Origin: an uncultured Planctomycetaceae bacterium
GTDB taxonomy: Bacteria > Planctomycetota > Planctomycetia > Planctomycetales > Planctomycetaceae
Direction: 5' to 3'
DNA length: 36,953 nt
Assembly: GCA_903861195.1 (NCBI GenBank)
Contig: CAIOTJ010000027.1
Span: forward strand, 1 to 36,953
Made by a program: the position numbers and the translations under genes. Position 1 is the first letter of the stretch. The number at the start of each line of letters is the position of its first letter. Of the stretch, positions 16,269 through 24,804 are shown one piece after another. Below the pieces are notes generated by a model. That model had not been told where the DNA came from, did no database searches, and saw only the letters and a list, made by a program, of their open reading frames with translations.

Positions 16269-18044
16269 TCAACCGGGCAGACGCACGTCGGCCGCGGTCG
16301 AGCCGGCCGAACTCCCCTGGTTGACGATGGTCGCCGAGTAGTTATTGGCCGCCTTTTCGACTTCCTCGAGGAACATTTCCTGCTTGAAGGGCTTGTAGAG
16401 CGCCCCCCGCATTCCCATTTCCCGGGCTTTGACGATGGAGTGCCCCGGGTCATACCCGAACCCGGTCATCAAGACGATGGGAATGTCGGCCCGAATGGCC
16501 CGCACCCGCCGAAAGCATTCGGAGCCACTCATGTCGGGCAGGCGAATGTCGGCCAGAACCGCATCGTAAGAGAGGTTCTTGACCATCAGCAGTGCCTCGG
16601 CCCCATCGTGGGCCGTCTCGACCGAACAGCCGTAGGGCTCCAGCAGTTCGTGGGCTCGCTGGCGGACGGCGGCGTCGTTGTCGACCACCAGCACCCGCTT
16701 GCCGCGCAATCGGGGCCGCTGGCGCGCGCGCGACAATTCCGCCGTCCCCTCGGGGGTCAACTGCTCGCCCGTGGCCTGGATTTTCTGTTTGATTTCCCGG
16801 GCCTTGGCAATCATCTGCTGCAGCCGCTGGGCAACCTCGGGATCATGCCCGATGTACTTGTCGAGGATCCAGACCGCGTCGTTGAGCATGGCGTCGACAG
16901 GCTGCGCCACTTCGTTCATGATCCGGCCGGTGCTTTCCCGAGCCGTGGTGATCTTCTCGGCGGTCAACAAATCGAGGCGGTTGATGGCCACGGCCACTTC
17001 CAGCCCGAACAATTCGAGGAACTGCAGATCCTGCTGCGAAAAGGCGTTCGGCTGACGACTTTCCACATTGAAAGTCCCCAACATCCGCTCATTCCACTTG
17101 ATGGGGACTGTCAGCGAACTGCGGGCATCGGCGGCCCCCGCCAGGTACAGCGGGTCATGCAGGGAATCTTTGCAGAGATAGCTCTGGCCATGGGCGGCGA
17201 CGAAACCAGTCACCCCATTTCCCTCCGGCAACGCCCATAACTCGCGGGACGCCGCCTCGGGCAACATCCCCACATTCAACAACGGAATCAGCCGGTTTGA
17301 AGACCGCTCCAGCAGCCGGATCTCGACGGTCTCGTACTCGAGCACCCCCGCCGTGCAGTGGATGATCTGGGCCTTCAACAGATCGATCCGGTTCTCGACT
17401 GACATGTCGCGCAGATCTTCCGCCGACATGTCTCCAAGTTCGAGTCCTGCCTCGAAAATCGCGCTCAATTTCCGCTGGCGGCGGGTCTCCTGGGTGATGT
17501 CCCGGACCACCACCACGAAATGATCGATCTCACTGCCCGCAGACCGCGGCACCGGTACCACGTCCAACTGCACGAAACCCCGCTCGCCCAGATCCAACTG
17601 GGTCCGGGCCGGCTGATGCGTCTCTCCGGCCGTCAAAAAGGGACTGGGGTCGGCCCCGGGCAGGAATTCGCCCGGAAACAGCTCTTGAATCAATCGGCCC
17701 CGAACCGCCAAGCCTCCCACCAGCCGAACCATGGCCGGATTGCACCAGACGATCTGCAAACGCAAATCGAGAACGGCGATTCCATCGGGAAGTTGCGACA
17801 GGATGCCGCCGGCCTCGGACAGCAACAGCGCCCCGGCCAATGCCAACGGATCAACCCCCGTGGAAGGGGTTGGCACACAGACGGCTTTGTATTCTCCGGA
17901 AACCAGGCGGGAAACGAAGTCTGTGGAAGAATCGCCGGGGGACCAGCCGTCGGCAGTCGCCCCGAGCCGGCCAGAGAATGCCTCCAACAACGGCTGGGAA
18001 TCCGCCGCCTCACCCACGACCAAAATCCGAGGCAGTTCCTGCAT
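16269..18044 (-). CDS. PAS-GAF-receiver signalling protein with a degenerate histidine-kinase box
   Basis: The 591-aa cytoplasmic protein has an N-terminal region of unknown type (1-75), a PAS domain (about 84-185, ILSQLPDGIAVLDLRLQIVW), a GAF domain (about 210-358, ending LELFGLEVAVAINRLDLL), a helical dimerisation-like segment (about 362-425) and a C-terminal receiver domain (about 449-565). The receiver is intact: acidic pocket D455/D457, phospho-acceptor D499 (LADIRLPDMSG), T527 and K551. In the helical segment the sequence MNEVAQPVDAM sits where kinases have HELRTPL, with Asn377 in place of the phospho-His, and no HATPase domain follows. It therefore probably receives phosphate from another kinase or acts as a scaffold. 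The ATG at 18044 has GGAGGGA 7-8 bp upstream. Confidence 0.85.
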   Translation of the reverse strand: MQELPRILVVGEAADSQPLLEAFSGRLGATADGWSPGDSSTDFVSRLVSGEYKAVCVPTPSTGVDPLALAGALLLSEAGGILSQLPDGIAVLDLRLQIVWCNPAMVRLVGGLAVRGRLIQELFPGEFLPGADPSPFLTAGETHQPARTQLDLGERGFVQLDVVPVPRSAGSEIDHFVVVVRDITQETRRQRKLSAIFEAGLELGDMSAEDLRDMSVENRIDLLKAQIIHCTAGVLEYETVEIRLLERSSNRLIPLLNVGMLPEAASRELWALPEGNGVTGFVAAHGQSYLCKDSLHDPLYLAGAADARSSLTVPIKWNERMLGTFNVESRQPNAFSQQDLQFLELFGLEVAVAINRLDLLTAEKITTARESTGRIMNEVAQPVDAMLNDAVWILDKYIGHDPEVAQRLQQMIAKAREIKQKIQATGEQLTPEGTAELSRARQRPRLRGKRVLVVDNDAAVRQRAHELLEPYGCSVETAHDGAEALLMVKNLSYDAVLADIRLPDMSGSECFRRVRAIRADIPIVLMTGFGYDPGHSIVKAREMGMRGALYKPFKQEMFLEEVEKAANNYSATIVNQGSSAGSTAADVRLPG

Positions 18045-18259
18045 GGTCCCGTCCCTCCCGGCACAATTTCCCACTGAAGATACTTTATGGGCTGCCTCTG
18101 CTTCTGGCAACCGCTTCCGCCGTTCAGGGCGACCGATTATCCGCGGGGAATACGCCCCTTGCAGACCGGAGATTTCGTTCCGCAGGGGCTCGCTTGAACC
18201 ACAAGTCCCCAGCAGTCTCGTTTGGCCTGACCGCAATTCGACGTGTTGGCGAGCGCCGA

Positions 18260-19369
18260 TCAGGGCGTGACCGGTCCGGGTGTCACCGGTCCGCGGGTCG
18301 GCAGACGGCGGGGAGGCGGCGCGATCTCAGCCCGCCCTCCCCCGGCCGATTGAGTGGAGGAGGCGGAGGCCGGCTGAGCGGCGGGAAACTCACCCAATTC
18401 CAGGCCGGCTTGATCGGCAGCCCGCTGGACCGCCCGAACATGCATCGCGGAACTCAGATCGAGCATCTGCTGTTTTCGCAGATCCGGCACACCGGTCATT
18501 TTCCCGGCCATTTGCTCCACCCAATCGGGGCGGCGCGACATCGCCAGCGACATCATCCGCACGAACATGCTGACTTCGGTGAAGGTGCGGTCGGTCAGCG
18601 AGACCGTGAGGGGAGAAAACACCTTGGCCGCCACATCCAGTGTCTGCGCGGGAAAGCTGATGAACAGGTCGCCCCGGTGACTGACTGAAACCGTTCCGTC
18701 CGGCTCGGTGATGAAGCTGGTCTGCAACAGCAACAGCGAGCGGGCCTCGATCGGTTGCTTCAGCAGAGGACTCGTGAACGAGCCTTCGCAGATTGCCAGG
18801 TGTCGGTCTCCCTGGGTGTAGAGAATCTCGATCGCCCCCACCGAGCCATCGCCCGCATCGGCCTCATACTCAAAGCGGCCGGTCTGGAACATCTCCACCT
18901 TGGAGATTTCCATCGCCCGCCAGACACTCACTGCCACATCGGGATGGGCCAGAAAGTAACTGTACACCTCGGGCTCAACCGGAAACGAGACCTTGGGCAA
19001 ACGCCGGTAGTAACTGACGTTTTTGGTGATCGAGGCCACTCGCTCCCGCTGCTCGGGGGTGAGATGCTCGAGCGGCAGCAAGGCGAGCGCTTTTTTCCGA
19101 TCAGCGGCACTGGAGGAACCTCTCGGTTCCGCATCCAGAATCTCTTTTTCGGAAACGGCCTTGGTCCCTTTACCGAGGACCTTGGCACCGGCCTGAACGA
19201 CCCGGCCAAAAACCGTGAGTTCATCGGCTTGAGGAGCCTCTTCGTGGGCCCGGACCACCACTCCCCCGGTCTGGGCCAACAGGTTCGCACCACTGCCAAA
19301 CAGCGAACCTGCGGCCGCCACTCCCCACAGCAGCAGCTTGTGCGTGCGACGACAGGAAATCGACGGCAT
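18260..19369 (-). CDS. Secreted protein of unknown function, 369 aa
   Basis: I do not recognise the family. The N-terminus is a signal peptide (CRRTHKLLLWGVAAAGSLFG, cleavage near LLAQ). The mature protein has a charged region (about 60-110: KKALALLPLEHLTPEQRERV), then a mixed alpha/beta domain (VSYYRRLPKVSFPVEPEVYS, HPDVAVSVWRAMEISKVEMF, AICEGSF, HRGDLFISFPAQTLDVAAKV). A Pro/Ala/Gln-rich tail ends in a repeated PGPVTP. A role in the cell envelope is inferred from the signal only. An ATG at 19369 with GAAGGG upstream is preferred over an in-frame GTG two codons earlier. It lies 215 bp before the PAS-GAF-receiver gene in the same direction. Confidence 0.8.
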   Translation of the reverse strand: MPSISCRRTHKLLLWGVAAAGSLFGSGANLLAQTGGVVVRAHEEAPQADELTVFGRVVQAGAKVLGKGTKAVSEKEILDAEPRGSSSAADRKKALALLPLEHLTPEQRERVASITKNVSYYRRLPKVSFPVEPEVYSYFLAHPDVAVSVWRAMEISKVEMFQTGRFEYEADAGDGSVGAIEILYTQGDRHLAICEGSFTSPLLKQPIEARSLLLLQTSFITEPDGTVSVSHRGDLFISFPAQTLDVAAKVFSPLTVSLTDRTFTEVSMFVRMMSLAMSRRPDWVEQMAGKMTGVPDLRKQQMLDLSSAMHVRAVQRAADQAGLELGEFPAAQPASASSTQSAGGGRAEIAPPPRRLPTRGPVTPGPVTP

Positions 19370-19554
19370 GCCCACCCTTCCCTGGAAGTGGCCTGAAGCG
19401 AGTCGCGCCGGTCTCCATCCCGGCAGTCCCTGCTGCCAGCCGTCGCGTGACTCCTTTCATCGACAGAGGCCGCACAGGCGGAACAGTCGAACTGATGTGA
19501 ATCAGAGGCACACTTTGGGAAAACTGGGGGGCTTGAGAAGTTTTTGCAGCCGCA

Positions 19555-19590
19555 TCAAAAAAAACCCCCGGGAATTCTCCCGGGGGTTCA
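19555..19590 (-). terminator. Intrinsic terminator of the secreted protease gene
   Basis: AACCCCCGGGA and TCCCGGGGGTT form a perfect 11-bp stem with a 4-nt loop (19563-19588). On the minus strand the stem runs into a T-tract, seen on the plus strand as A at 19557-19564. It lies about 60 bp after the protease stop codon and about 190 bp before the next minus-strand gene, as expected for a rho-independent terminator. Confidence 0.9.
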
Positions 19591-19647
19591 TTTCCGCTCA
19601 GTGTTGCGGCCAATCTCGGGCCACAGGAACCACGCCGCCCGACCAGA

Positions 19648-21075
19648 TCAGGGCACGATGGGCAGCAGTGGGGAAACGGGCACCAAGGGGGACGAGTTGC
19701 CAACCTTCCCCGGAGGAATGGTGGGAGTGCTATCGTCGATGACCAGGGTGGGATCGCCAAGAGTGAACCGCATGGCACGCATGACATTGTCGATGTCGTT
19801 GCACAGGGTGCGAACAATTGGAAAGCCACCCCCTGCGAACAAGAGACCCACCGGGTTGCGATTCATGTCAACCACCAGTGAACCCGAATCACCCGGAGCC
19901 CCCAGAGACAGCGTCGAGGGAGTGCCCGTGACCTCGATCGTCTCGACGAAATAGGCGTCTCCGGCATCGTAGCCGACGGGTCCGACGGCCATGTCAATTC
20001 CGGTGACCACGCCCACGCGATAACCGGTTGTCCGTCCGTACTTTTGAACCCGCTGTCCCAGAAAGGCTTTGACTGTGGTCGAGCGGGGGGTCCCGTAGCC
20101 GTCCGGAAGCGTCGAGACCCCAGTCAGCGTCGGCTCAGTGAAAATTGCCGCCGCATCGACGAGGTTGGGATCCTCTTCATCGAACGTCAGGGTGACAAAA
20201 CCGGCGACCGTGCCGAGAGCATTCTCATTCACAAGCAACAGAGGACAGTTGTCATCACCGGCGCTGGGCTGGGTGATTGTCGTTCCGGGGGTCGCCTCAT
20301 TCTCGAGCCCGAACACATGATTGTTGCTCAAGGCATAGAAGAAGCCATTGCGACCCCTCAGACGACACCCGAGAGTCCCCGAGGCGCAAATGTCGGGATC
20401 GAACGGAAATGCCGAAACACCGATGGGGACCGGTCGGGGGAGACGCCGCTGACGAGCCGGCCCCGCGGGGGGGAGCATCGTCTGCATCGGCCGGAATTCG
20501 CCGATCACCTCACTGATGACCTTGACCCCATTCACAACTTTCGGCAGTTGGGGCTTGTCGATGCCGTTCAGCATCACCTTGACGACGACGGTCCCATCCT
20601 CTTCCAGACAGGTGCCCACGCCAATCACGCCAGGCTTCGCAAGCAGCCCCTTGCGCACACTGCGTTGAGCCTTGACGGCCTTATCGACCACCGCCTGGGG
20701 AGGCACGGGATAGAGATCGTCATCGGGTTGACCAGCCACCACACCTCCGCCCGGCGGCAAAATGACCCCACCTTGTCCTCCAATTCGACCTGCCGCTCCG
20801 GCGGCGGGCCCCACTTTTTTCGCTCCAGCACCAGGCTGCGCCGCCACTCCCTTGGCTCCGGGAAGTGCTTGACGACCACTGAACACAGGGTCAAATCCCG
20901 GTTTCAGCTCCCCTTCGGGTTGAGCTTTCTGACCCGACTGATTTTTCTCACCCGGGCGACGCGAGCCAGAAGCCCCGTTTCCTTGGGCGAAAACCATCCC
21001 TTCGCTGAGTGTTAACCCAGCCAACAGGGTGGCAACGCATGCGAGCCACCGCTTCCGACCCAAGTTCAGCAACAT
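19648..21075 (-). CDS. Secreted trypsin-fold serine protease (NAL1-like)
   Basis: The 475-aa product has a signal peptide (LACVATLLAGLTLSEGMVFA, cleavage at AQ near 31), a low-complexity Gly/Ala/Pro linker (about 35-120), and a trypsin-like domain from about 140. A catalytic triad can be proposed: His253 in SNNHVFG, Asp307 in NLVDAAAI and Ser397 in GAPGDSGSLV. The motif FYALSNNHVFGLENEATPG followed by ITQPSAGDD resembles plant NARROW LEAF 1 and bacterial relatives. The ATG at 21075 has GGAG about 9 bp upstream; the frame could extend nine codons further without gain. An intrinsic terminator follows. Export is likely; the target is unknown. Confidence 0.85.
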   Translation of the reverse strand: MLLNLGRKRWLACVATLLAGLTLSEGMVFAQGNGASGSRRPGEKNQSGQKAQPEGELKPGFDPVFSGRQALPGAKGVAAQPGAGAKKVGPAAGAAGRIGGQGGVILPPGGGVVAGQPDDDLYPVPPQAVVDKAVKAQRSVRKGLLAKPGVIGVGTCLEEDGTVVVKVMLNGIDKPQLPKVVNGVKVISEVIGEFRPMQTMLPPAGPARQRRLPRPVPIGVSAFPFDPDICASGTLGCRLRGRNGFFYALSNNHVFGLENEATPGTTITQPSAGDDNCPLLLVNENALGTVAGFVTLTFDEEDPNLVDAAAIFTEPTLTGVSTLPDGYGTPRSTTVKAFLGQRVQKYGRTTGYRVGVVTGIDMAVGPVGYDAGDAYFVETIEVTGTPSTLSLGAPGDSGSLVVDMNRNPVGLLFAGGGFPIVRTLCNDIDNVMRAMRFTLGDPTLVIDDSTPTIPPGKVGNSSPLVPVSPLLPIVP

Positions 21076-21217
21076 GAGAAACTCTCCAACCCAAATGACC
21101 ACTTCCTATTCAACACGGCGCGCAGCTTCCCTGCTTTTCCAAGTTTATCTTCCTTGTCGGCCGTGGCAATCTCAAATCCGCTTGAAAACCACCTCGATTT
21201 CCGATGTTTTCTCAAGC

Positions 21218-21886
21218 TCAAGCCGTCCCGCTCTCAATCAACCGGGTAATCGATTCGGGCGACAACTCTCGCAGACTCATTACAACCAGTCGGGCGTGTT
21301 CCACGCTCTCCCGCGTATGGCCGGTGCTGACCAGGGCAATGCTCGCCATTCCCGCCGCGTTCGCCGCGGTAATGCCCACGGGGGCATCCTCCACCACCGC
21401 ACACCGTGCGGGAGCCAGCCCCAGCTTTTCGGCCGCCTTCAGAAACACTTCGGGATCCGGTTTGCCGCGGCTCACATCGCGACCCGTCACGCGCGTCTGC
21501 AGAACATCCCCGACACCCAACCGCTCAATCACCAGCGCCACATTCTCGGGGGGACCGGACGAGCCAATCGCCAGGCGAAATCCCGCGGCGGCCAAGTGGC
21601 GAATCAGATCGGCGGCCCCCTCCATGGCGGGGAATGCGAGTTCCACCAACTCACGATACACGTGCTCTTTGCGTTCGTCGAAAGCCAAAATCTCGGTCGC
21701 ACTGAGCAGACCGGCTCCCCAGTGGGCGGCAATGATCTCCCGACTGGTGCGCCCGAAGGTCGCCGCAAACTGCTGTTCCGAGAGTGACTGGCCAATCTCT
21801 TCCGCCGTCAGGCGCCAACTCTCCCAATGTGCCTGATAAGAATCGACCAGCACTCCATCCATGTCGAAAATGACGCCGCGTTCCAT
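21218..21886 (-). CDS. HAD-superfamily phosphatase, beta-phosphoglucomutase-like
   Basis: The 222-aa product is a subfamily IA haloacid dehalogenase-like hydrolase with a helical cap. Motif I is FDMDGVLVDS (Asp8 nucleophile, Asp10 acid/base), motif II is IGSSGP, the motif III lysine is in RGKPDPEVFL, and motif IV is VVEDAPVGI. The RGKPDP and EDAPVGI motifs and the cap fit the beta-phosphoglucomutase / phosphoglycolate phosphatase branch. Because it uses Asp10 the protein could be a mutase or a phosphatase. Substrate cannot be told from sequence. It is divergent from serC, with a 117-bp shared upstream region, and ends 142 bp before the protease gene. Confidence 0.88.
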   Translation of the reverse strand: MERGVIFDMDGVLVDSYQAHWESWRLTAEEIGQSLSEQQFAATFGRTSREIIAAHWGAGLLSATEILAFDERKEHVYRELVELAFPAMEGAADLIRHLAAAGFRLAIGSSGPPENVALVIERLGVGDVLQTRVTGRDVSRGKPDPEVFLKAAEKLGLAPARCAVVEDAPVGITAANAAGMASIALVSTGHTRESVEHARLVVMSLRELSPESITRLIESGTA

Positions 21887-21906
21887 GCCACTCGCTCATC
21901 GGGTGA

Positions 21907-21936
21907 TTGACGGTTCCACTCCGGGCACGGTATAGC
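21907..21936 (+). promoter_or_regulatory. Sigma70-like promoter for serC
   Basis: TTGACG (21907-21912), an 18-bp spacer and TATAGC (21931-21936) lie in the 117-bp gap between the divergent HAD gene and serC. The hexamers resemble the recQ promoter (TTGACA/TATAGA). The serC ATG follows about 65 bp downstream. Confidence 0.6.
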
Positions 21937-22003
21937 ATGAGTCTCTGGAATCTGCGATGCACTGCACACAAGATTCCACAACTGTCCCCATGCACACACT
22001 GGA

Positions 22004-23095
22004 ATGTCGCAGCGCATTTTCAATTTTTCGGCCGGTCCCGCCTGTCTTCCCGAAGCGGTCCTGGAGGAAGCCCGAGACAACCTGCTCAGCCTTGGATCAA
22101 CGGGGATCGGGATTCTCGAGCACTCCCACCGGGGCAAAGCGTATCTCGCGGTGCATGAACAGGCGGTCGCTCTGATTCGCGAATTGGGCCAGGTCCCGGA
22201 CAGCCACGAGGTGCTGTTCCTGACCGGTGGGGCCTCTCTGCAGTTCTCGATGATTCCCCTGAACCTGCTGTCAGCGGGGGAGACAGCCGACTATCTCGTC
22301 ACTGGAATGTGGTCGCAAAAGGCGGTGGTTGAAGCCCAGCGGGTGGCCCGTGTTCACGAAGCCTGCAGCAGTGCCGATCGCAATTTCTGCTACATTCCCA
22401 CCCGTTGCGAGTACAGTCCCCGGCCGAGGTATGTGCACTTCACCTCGAACAACACCATCTTCGGTACCCAGTTCCGCCACGAACCCACCCCCCCTGCGGG
22501 AGTGCCTCTGGTCTGCGATGCCAGCAGCGATATTTTCAGCCGTCCCGTCGATGTCTCGAAATATGGTTTGATCTATGCCGGTGCCCAAAAGAACCTGGGA
22601 CCATCGGGGGTGACGGTGGTGATCATCCACAAGGATCTTGTCGCACAGGGGCCCCAAGATCTGGCCACGATGCTGCAGTACCGCACGCACGCCGACGAAA
22701 ACTCGCTCTACAATACTCCTCCCACCTTTGGCATCTATGTTCTGGGACTGATGCTCAAGTGGCTGAAGTCCCAGGGAGGTCTCGAGGCCGTAGCCCGGGG
22801 GAACGAGGAGAAGGCCGGAAAACTGTATGCCTACCTCGATCAAAGCCGGTTGTTCCGTGCCACCGCGGAACCGGGCAGCCGCAGCCTGATGAATGTGACA
22901 TTCGTCACCGGCCAACCGGCGGTGGATGAGGCGTTCCTCAAGCGGGCCACCCGGGAGGGGTTGGACGGCCTCAAGGGGCACCGCAGCGTGGGAGGCATGC
23001 GGGCCAGCCTCTACAACGCGTTTCCCCCCAAGGGTGTGGATGCGCTGATTTCCCTGATGCGTGACTTCGAGCAGTCCCACGCCAACCCGTCCTGA
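22004..23095 (+). CDS. serC: Phosphoserine aminotransferase
   Basis: SerC is a PLP-dependent class V aminotransferase that converts 3-phosphohydroxypyruvate and glutamate to phosphoserine in serine biosynthesis, and can also act in the pyridoxal phosphate route. The 363-aa product has typical length and the family motifs [81 protein letters not shown] and the PLP-binding lysine in [13 protein letters not shown]. The C-terminus [20 protein letters not shown] binds the phosphate of the substrate. It is followed after 25 bp by the nucleoside phosphorylase-like gene. A sigma70-like promoter lies upstream; the ribosome site is weak. Confidence 0.97.
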   Translation: MSQRIFNFSAGPACLPEAVLEEARDNLLSLGSTGIGILEHSHRGKAYLAVHEQAVALIRELGQVPDSHEVLFLTGGASLQFSMIPLNLLSAGETADYLVTGMWSQKAVVEAQRVARVHEACSSADRNFCYIPTRCEYSPRPRYVHFTSNNTIFGTQFRHEPTPPAGVPLVCDASSDIFSRPVDVSKYGLIYAGAQKNLGPSGVTVVIIHKDLVAQGPQDLATMLQYRTHADENSLYNTPPTFGIYVLGLMLKWLKSQGGLEAVARGNEEKAGKLYAYLDQSRLFRATAEPGSRSLMNVTFVTGQPAVDEAFLKRATREGLDGLKGHRSVGGMRASLYNAFPPKGVDALISLMRDFEQSHANPS

Positions 23096-23120
23096 GGATG
23101 GCCCTACTTTCCCACCGCCG

Positions 23121-23882
23121 ATGTCAGCCGAAGAATCCCCGATCGATCGCCGCACGGCCCACCTGGGGATCGTGCATTCGACCACCATCGAGATCAACCC
23201 CTTCCTGAAGAGGTGCGATCGGCTGCGCCAGTACCTGGGGGATGACCACTTCGTGGTGCGCGGGGGCTTCTGGCGTGACCATCGCCTCGCCTTCATGCAG
23301 GTGGGCATGGGACCCCGGCGGGCCACGCGGGGAACCCACGCGCTCATCGACGGTCACCAACCCCGCTGGATCCTGTCGGCTGGCTTTTCTGGTGCCCTCG
23401 TTCCCGAGTTGAAGACCGGAGATATCGTGGTCGCCAGCTCGACGCTGGACGCCGACGGGAACGAATTGAAGATTGACCTCAAGATGCCCGCCAATCCCAG
23501 CCAGGGACTGCATGTTGGCCGGCTGCTGACCATTCCGGAGGTGGCGAAGTCGCCCGAAGACAAACAACGGCTCGGACGCGAGACCGGGGCGATTGCGGTC
23601 GACATGGAGAGCGCGGCGGTGGCCGCCGTCTGCCGTGAACGCAAAGTCCGGTTCATGGCGGTGCGAGTCATCTCGGATGCAATGAACGAAACGTTGCCCG
23701 ACGAGGCACTGACGATTCTCAGCGATCGGGGAGCGGTCCAGATTGGAGCGGCGGTCTCGGCGCTCTGGAAGCGCCCGGGGAGCGCGGCCGAACTCTGGAA
23801 ACTCCGAACCGCGGCCAACGAGGCGGCTTCCCGACTGGGTTTTTTCCTGGAAGGCGTTGTGGGCCGGCTGTGTGAGCCGTAA
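23121..23882 (+). CDS. Nucleoside phosphorylase-fold protein (MTA/SAH nucleosidase / HpnG-like)
   Basis: The 253-aa product belongs to the purine nucleoside phosphorylase / MTA-SAH nucleosidase superfamily. Visible motifs are LGIVHSTTIEINPF at the N-terminus, the glycine-rich ILSAGFSGALVPELKTGDIV, the substrate-ribose motif AVDMESAAVAAVC and the catalytic Asp in VRVISDAMNE. The short form and the VDMES context are shared by MTA/SAH nucleosidases and hopanoid-associated phosphorylases (HpnG); no hopanoid gene is nearby. I chose the ATG at 23121, where family similarity begins; the frame extends to 23061 inside serC, but the added 20 residues are Pro/Thr-rich. Probable co-transcription with serC. 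Substrate uncertain. Confidence 0.82.
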   Translation: MSAEESPIDRRTAHLGIVHSTTIEINPFLKRCDRLRQYLGDDHFVVRGGFWRDHRLAFMQVGMGPRRATRGTHALIDGHQPRWILSAGFSGALVPELKTGDIVVASSTLDADGNELKIDLKMPANPSQGLHVGRLLTIPEVAKSPEDKQRLGRETGAIAVDMESAAVAAVCRERKVRFMAVRVISDAMNETLPDEALTILSDRGAVQIGAAVSALWKRPGSAAELWKLRTAANEAASRLGFFLEGVVGRLCEP

Positions 23883-23972
23883 AGCCTCTGTGAACAACTG
23901 TCAGTCCCCCGCACCGCGTGCGCAACGACCGGCGGCGTTCCCATTCGCCAGTCGCGGCAATGAAAGGCAGAC

Positions 23973-24782
23973 GTGACGCGTCCCTGGATACTGGCCGAGG
24001 CCAACTACGGCCACGTCAAAGCCAACCCCTATGAAGTCGCGGTGCTCCCGCTGGGAGCCACCGAACCGCACAACCTGCATCTGCCCTACGGCACCGACAG
24101 CTTCGAGGCGTTTGAAATCGGTTCGCGGGCGTGCGAGGCAGCACATCGCCGGGGGGCCCGGGTGGTCTTGCTGCCCACCATACCCTACGGCACCGAGACG
24201 AATCTCGGTCAATTTCCCCTGGCGATGAATCTCAATCCCAGCACGCTGCTGGCGGTGGTGCGTGATCTGGTCAAGTCGGTGGAACAGGCGGGAATCCGCA
24301 AGCTGTTGTTGCTGAACAGTCATGGGGGAAATGATTTCAAGCCTCTGCTGCGGGAGTTGATGCCGGAGACTGGCGTGCAGCTCTTCTTGTGCGATTGGTT
24401 CCGCGGGATCTCGGCCGATGTGCAGCGGGCCGAGTTCGCCGACCCGGGAGACCATGCGGGGGCCGTAGAAACCGCCCTGGGACTGGCCTGTTTTGGGCAC
24501 CTCGTGGTCCGGGATCCACAGACCGGCGAACTGGCCGCCGATGAAGGGGCGACCAGCCCCAGCCGGTTTGAGGCGGTCAACCGGGGCTGGGTCTCCATCA
24601 GTCGCCCCTGGCACCTGCTGACGACGAACAGCGGGGCGGGAAACCCGCACGAGGCGACTGCCGAAAAGGGGCACCGACTGCTGCAGGTGGTCGTGGAACG
24701 GCTCGCCAACTTCCTGATCGAGCTGGATCGATCCCCCATCGATGAGTCGTTTCCCCTCACACCGCGCAAACCGTCTGTCTGA
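23973..24782 (+). CDS. Creatininase-family amidohydrolase
   Basis: The 269-aa product matches the creatininase (creatinine amidohydrolase) family of metal-dependent amide hydrolases. Candidate metal ligands are Glu31, His33 and Asp42 in GATEPHNLHLPYGTD, His117 in NSHGGN and Glu166 in DHAGAVETA; all five are present. Family members include creatininase, MftE-type peptidases and riboflavin or F420 pathway enzymes (ArfB), so the substrate is open. The start is a GTG at 23973 with AAAGG about 8 bp upstream; a nearby ATG at 23960 is out of frame. It lies 90 bp after the phosphorylase-like gene and converges on the NagD-type gene. Confidence 0.85.
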   Translation: MTRPWILAEANYGHVKANPYEVAVLPLGATEPHNLHLPYGTDSFEAFEIGSRACEAAHRRGARVVLLPTIPYGTETNLGQFPLAMNLNPSTLLAVVRDLVKSVEQAGIRKLLLLNSHGGNDFKPLLRELMPETGVQLFLCDWFRGISADVQRAEFADPGDHAGAVETALGLACFGHLVVRDPQTGELAADEGATSPSRFEAVNRGWVSISRPWHLLTTNSGAGNPHEATAEKGHRLLQVVVERLANFLIELDRSPIDESFPLTPRKPSV

Positions 24783-24783
24783 G

Positions 24784-24798
24784 CCCCATCGTTTGGGG
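24784..24798. terminator. Small hairpin between convergent genes
   Basis: CCCCA-TCGTT-TGGGG forms a 5-bp stem in the 22-bp gap between two convergent stop codons. It lacks a T-run, so termination activity is uncertain, but its position suits a bidirectional 3' end. Confidence 0.3.
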
Positions 24799-24804
24799 GA
24801 GTGA

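Noticed and set aside
23867-23881. CGGCT-GTGTG-AGCCG hairpin at the end of the phosphorylase-like gene as a terminator
   Set aside because: Only five pairs, inside the coding end, and no T-run; the next gene is in the same direction.
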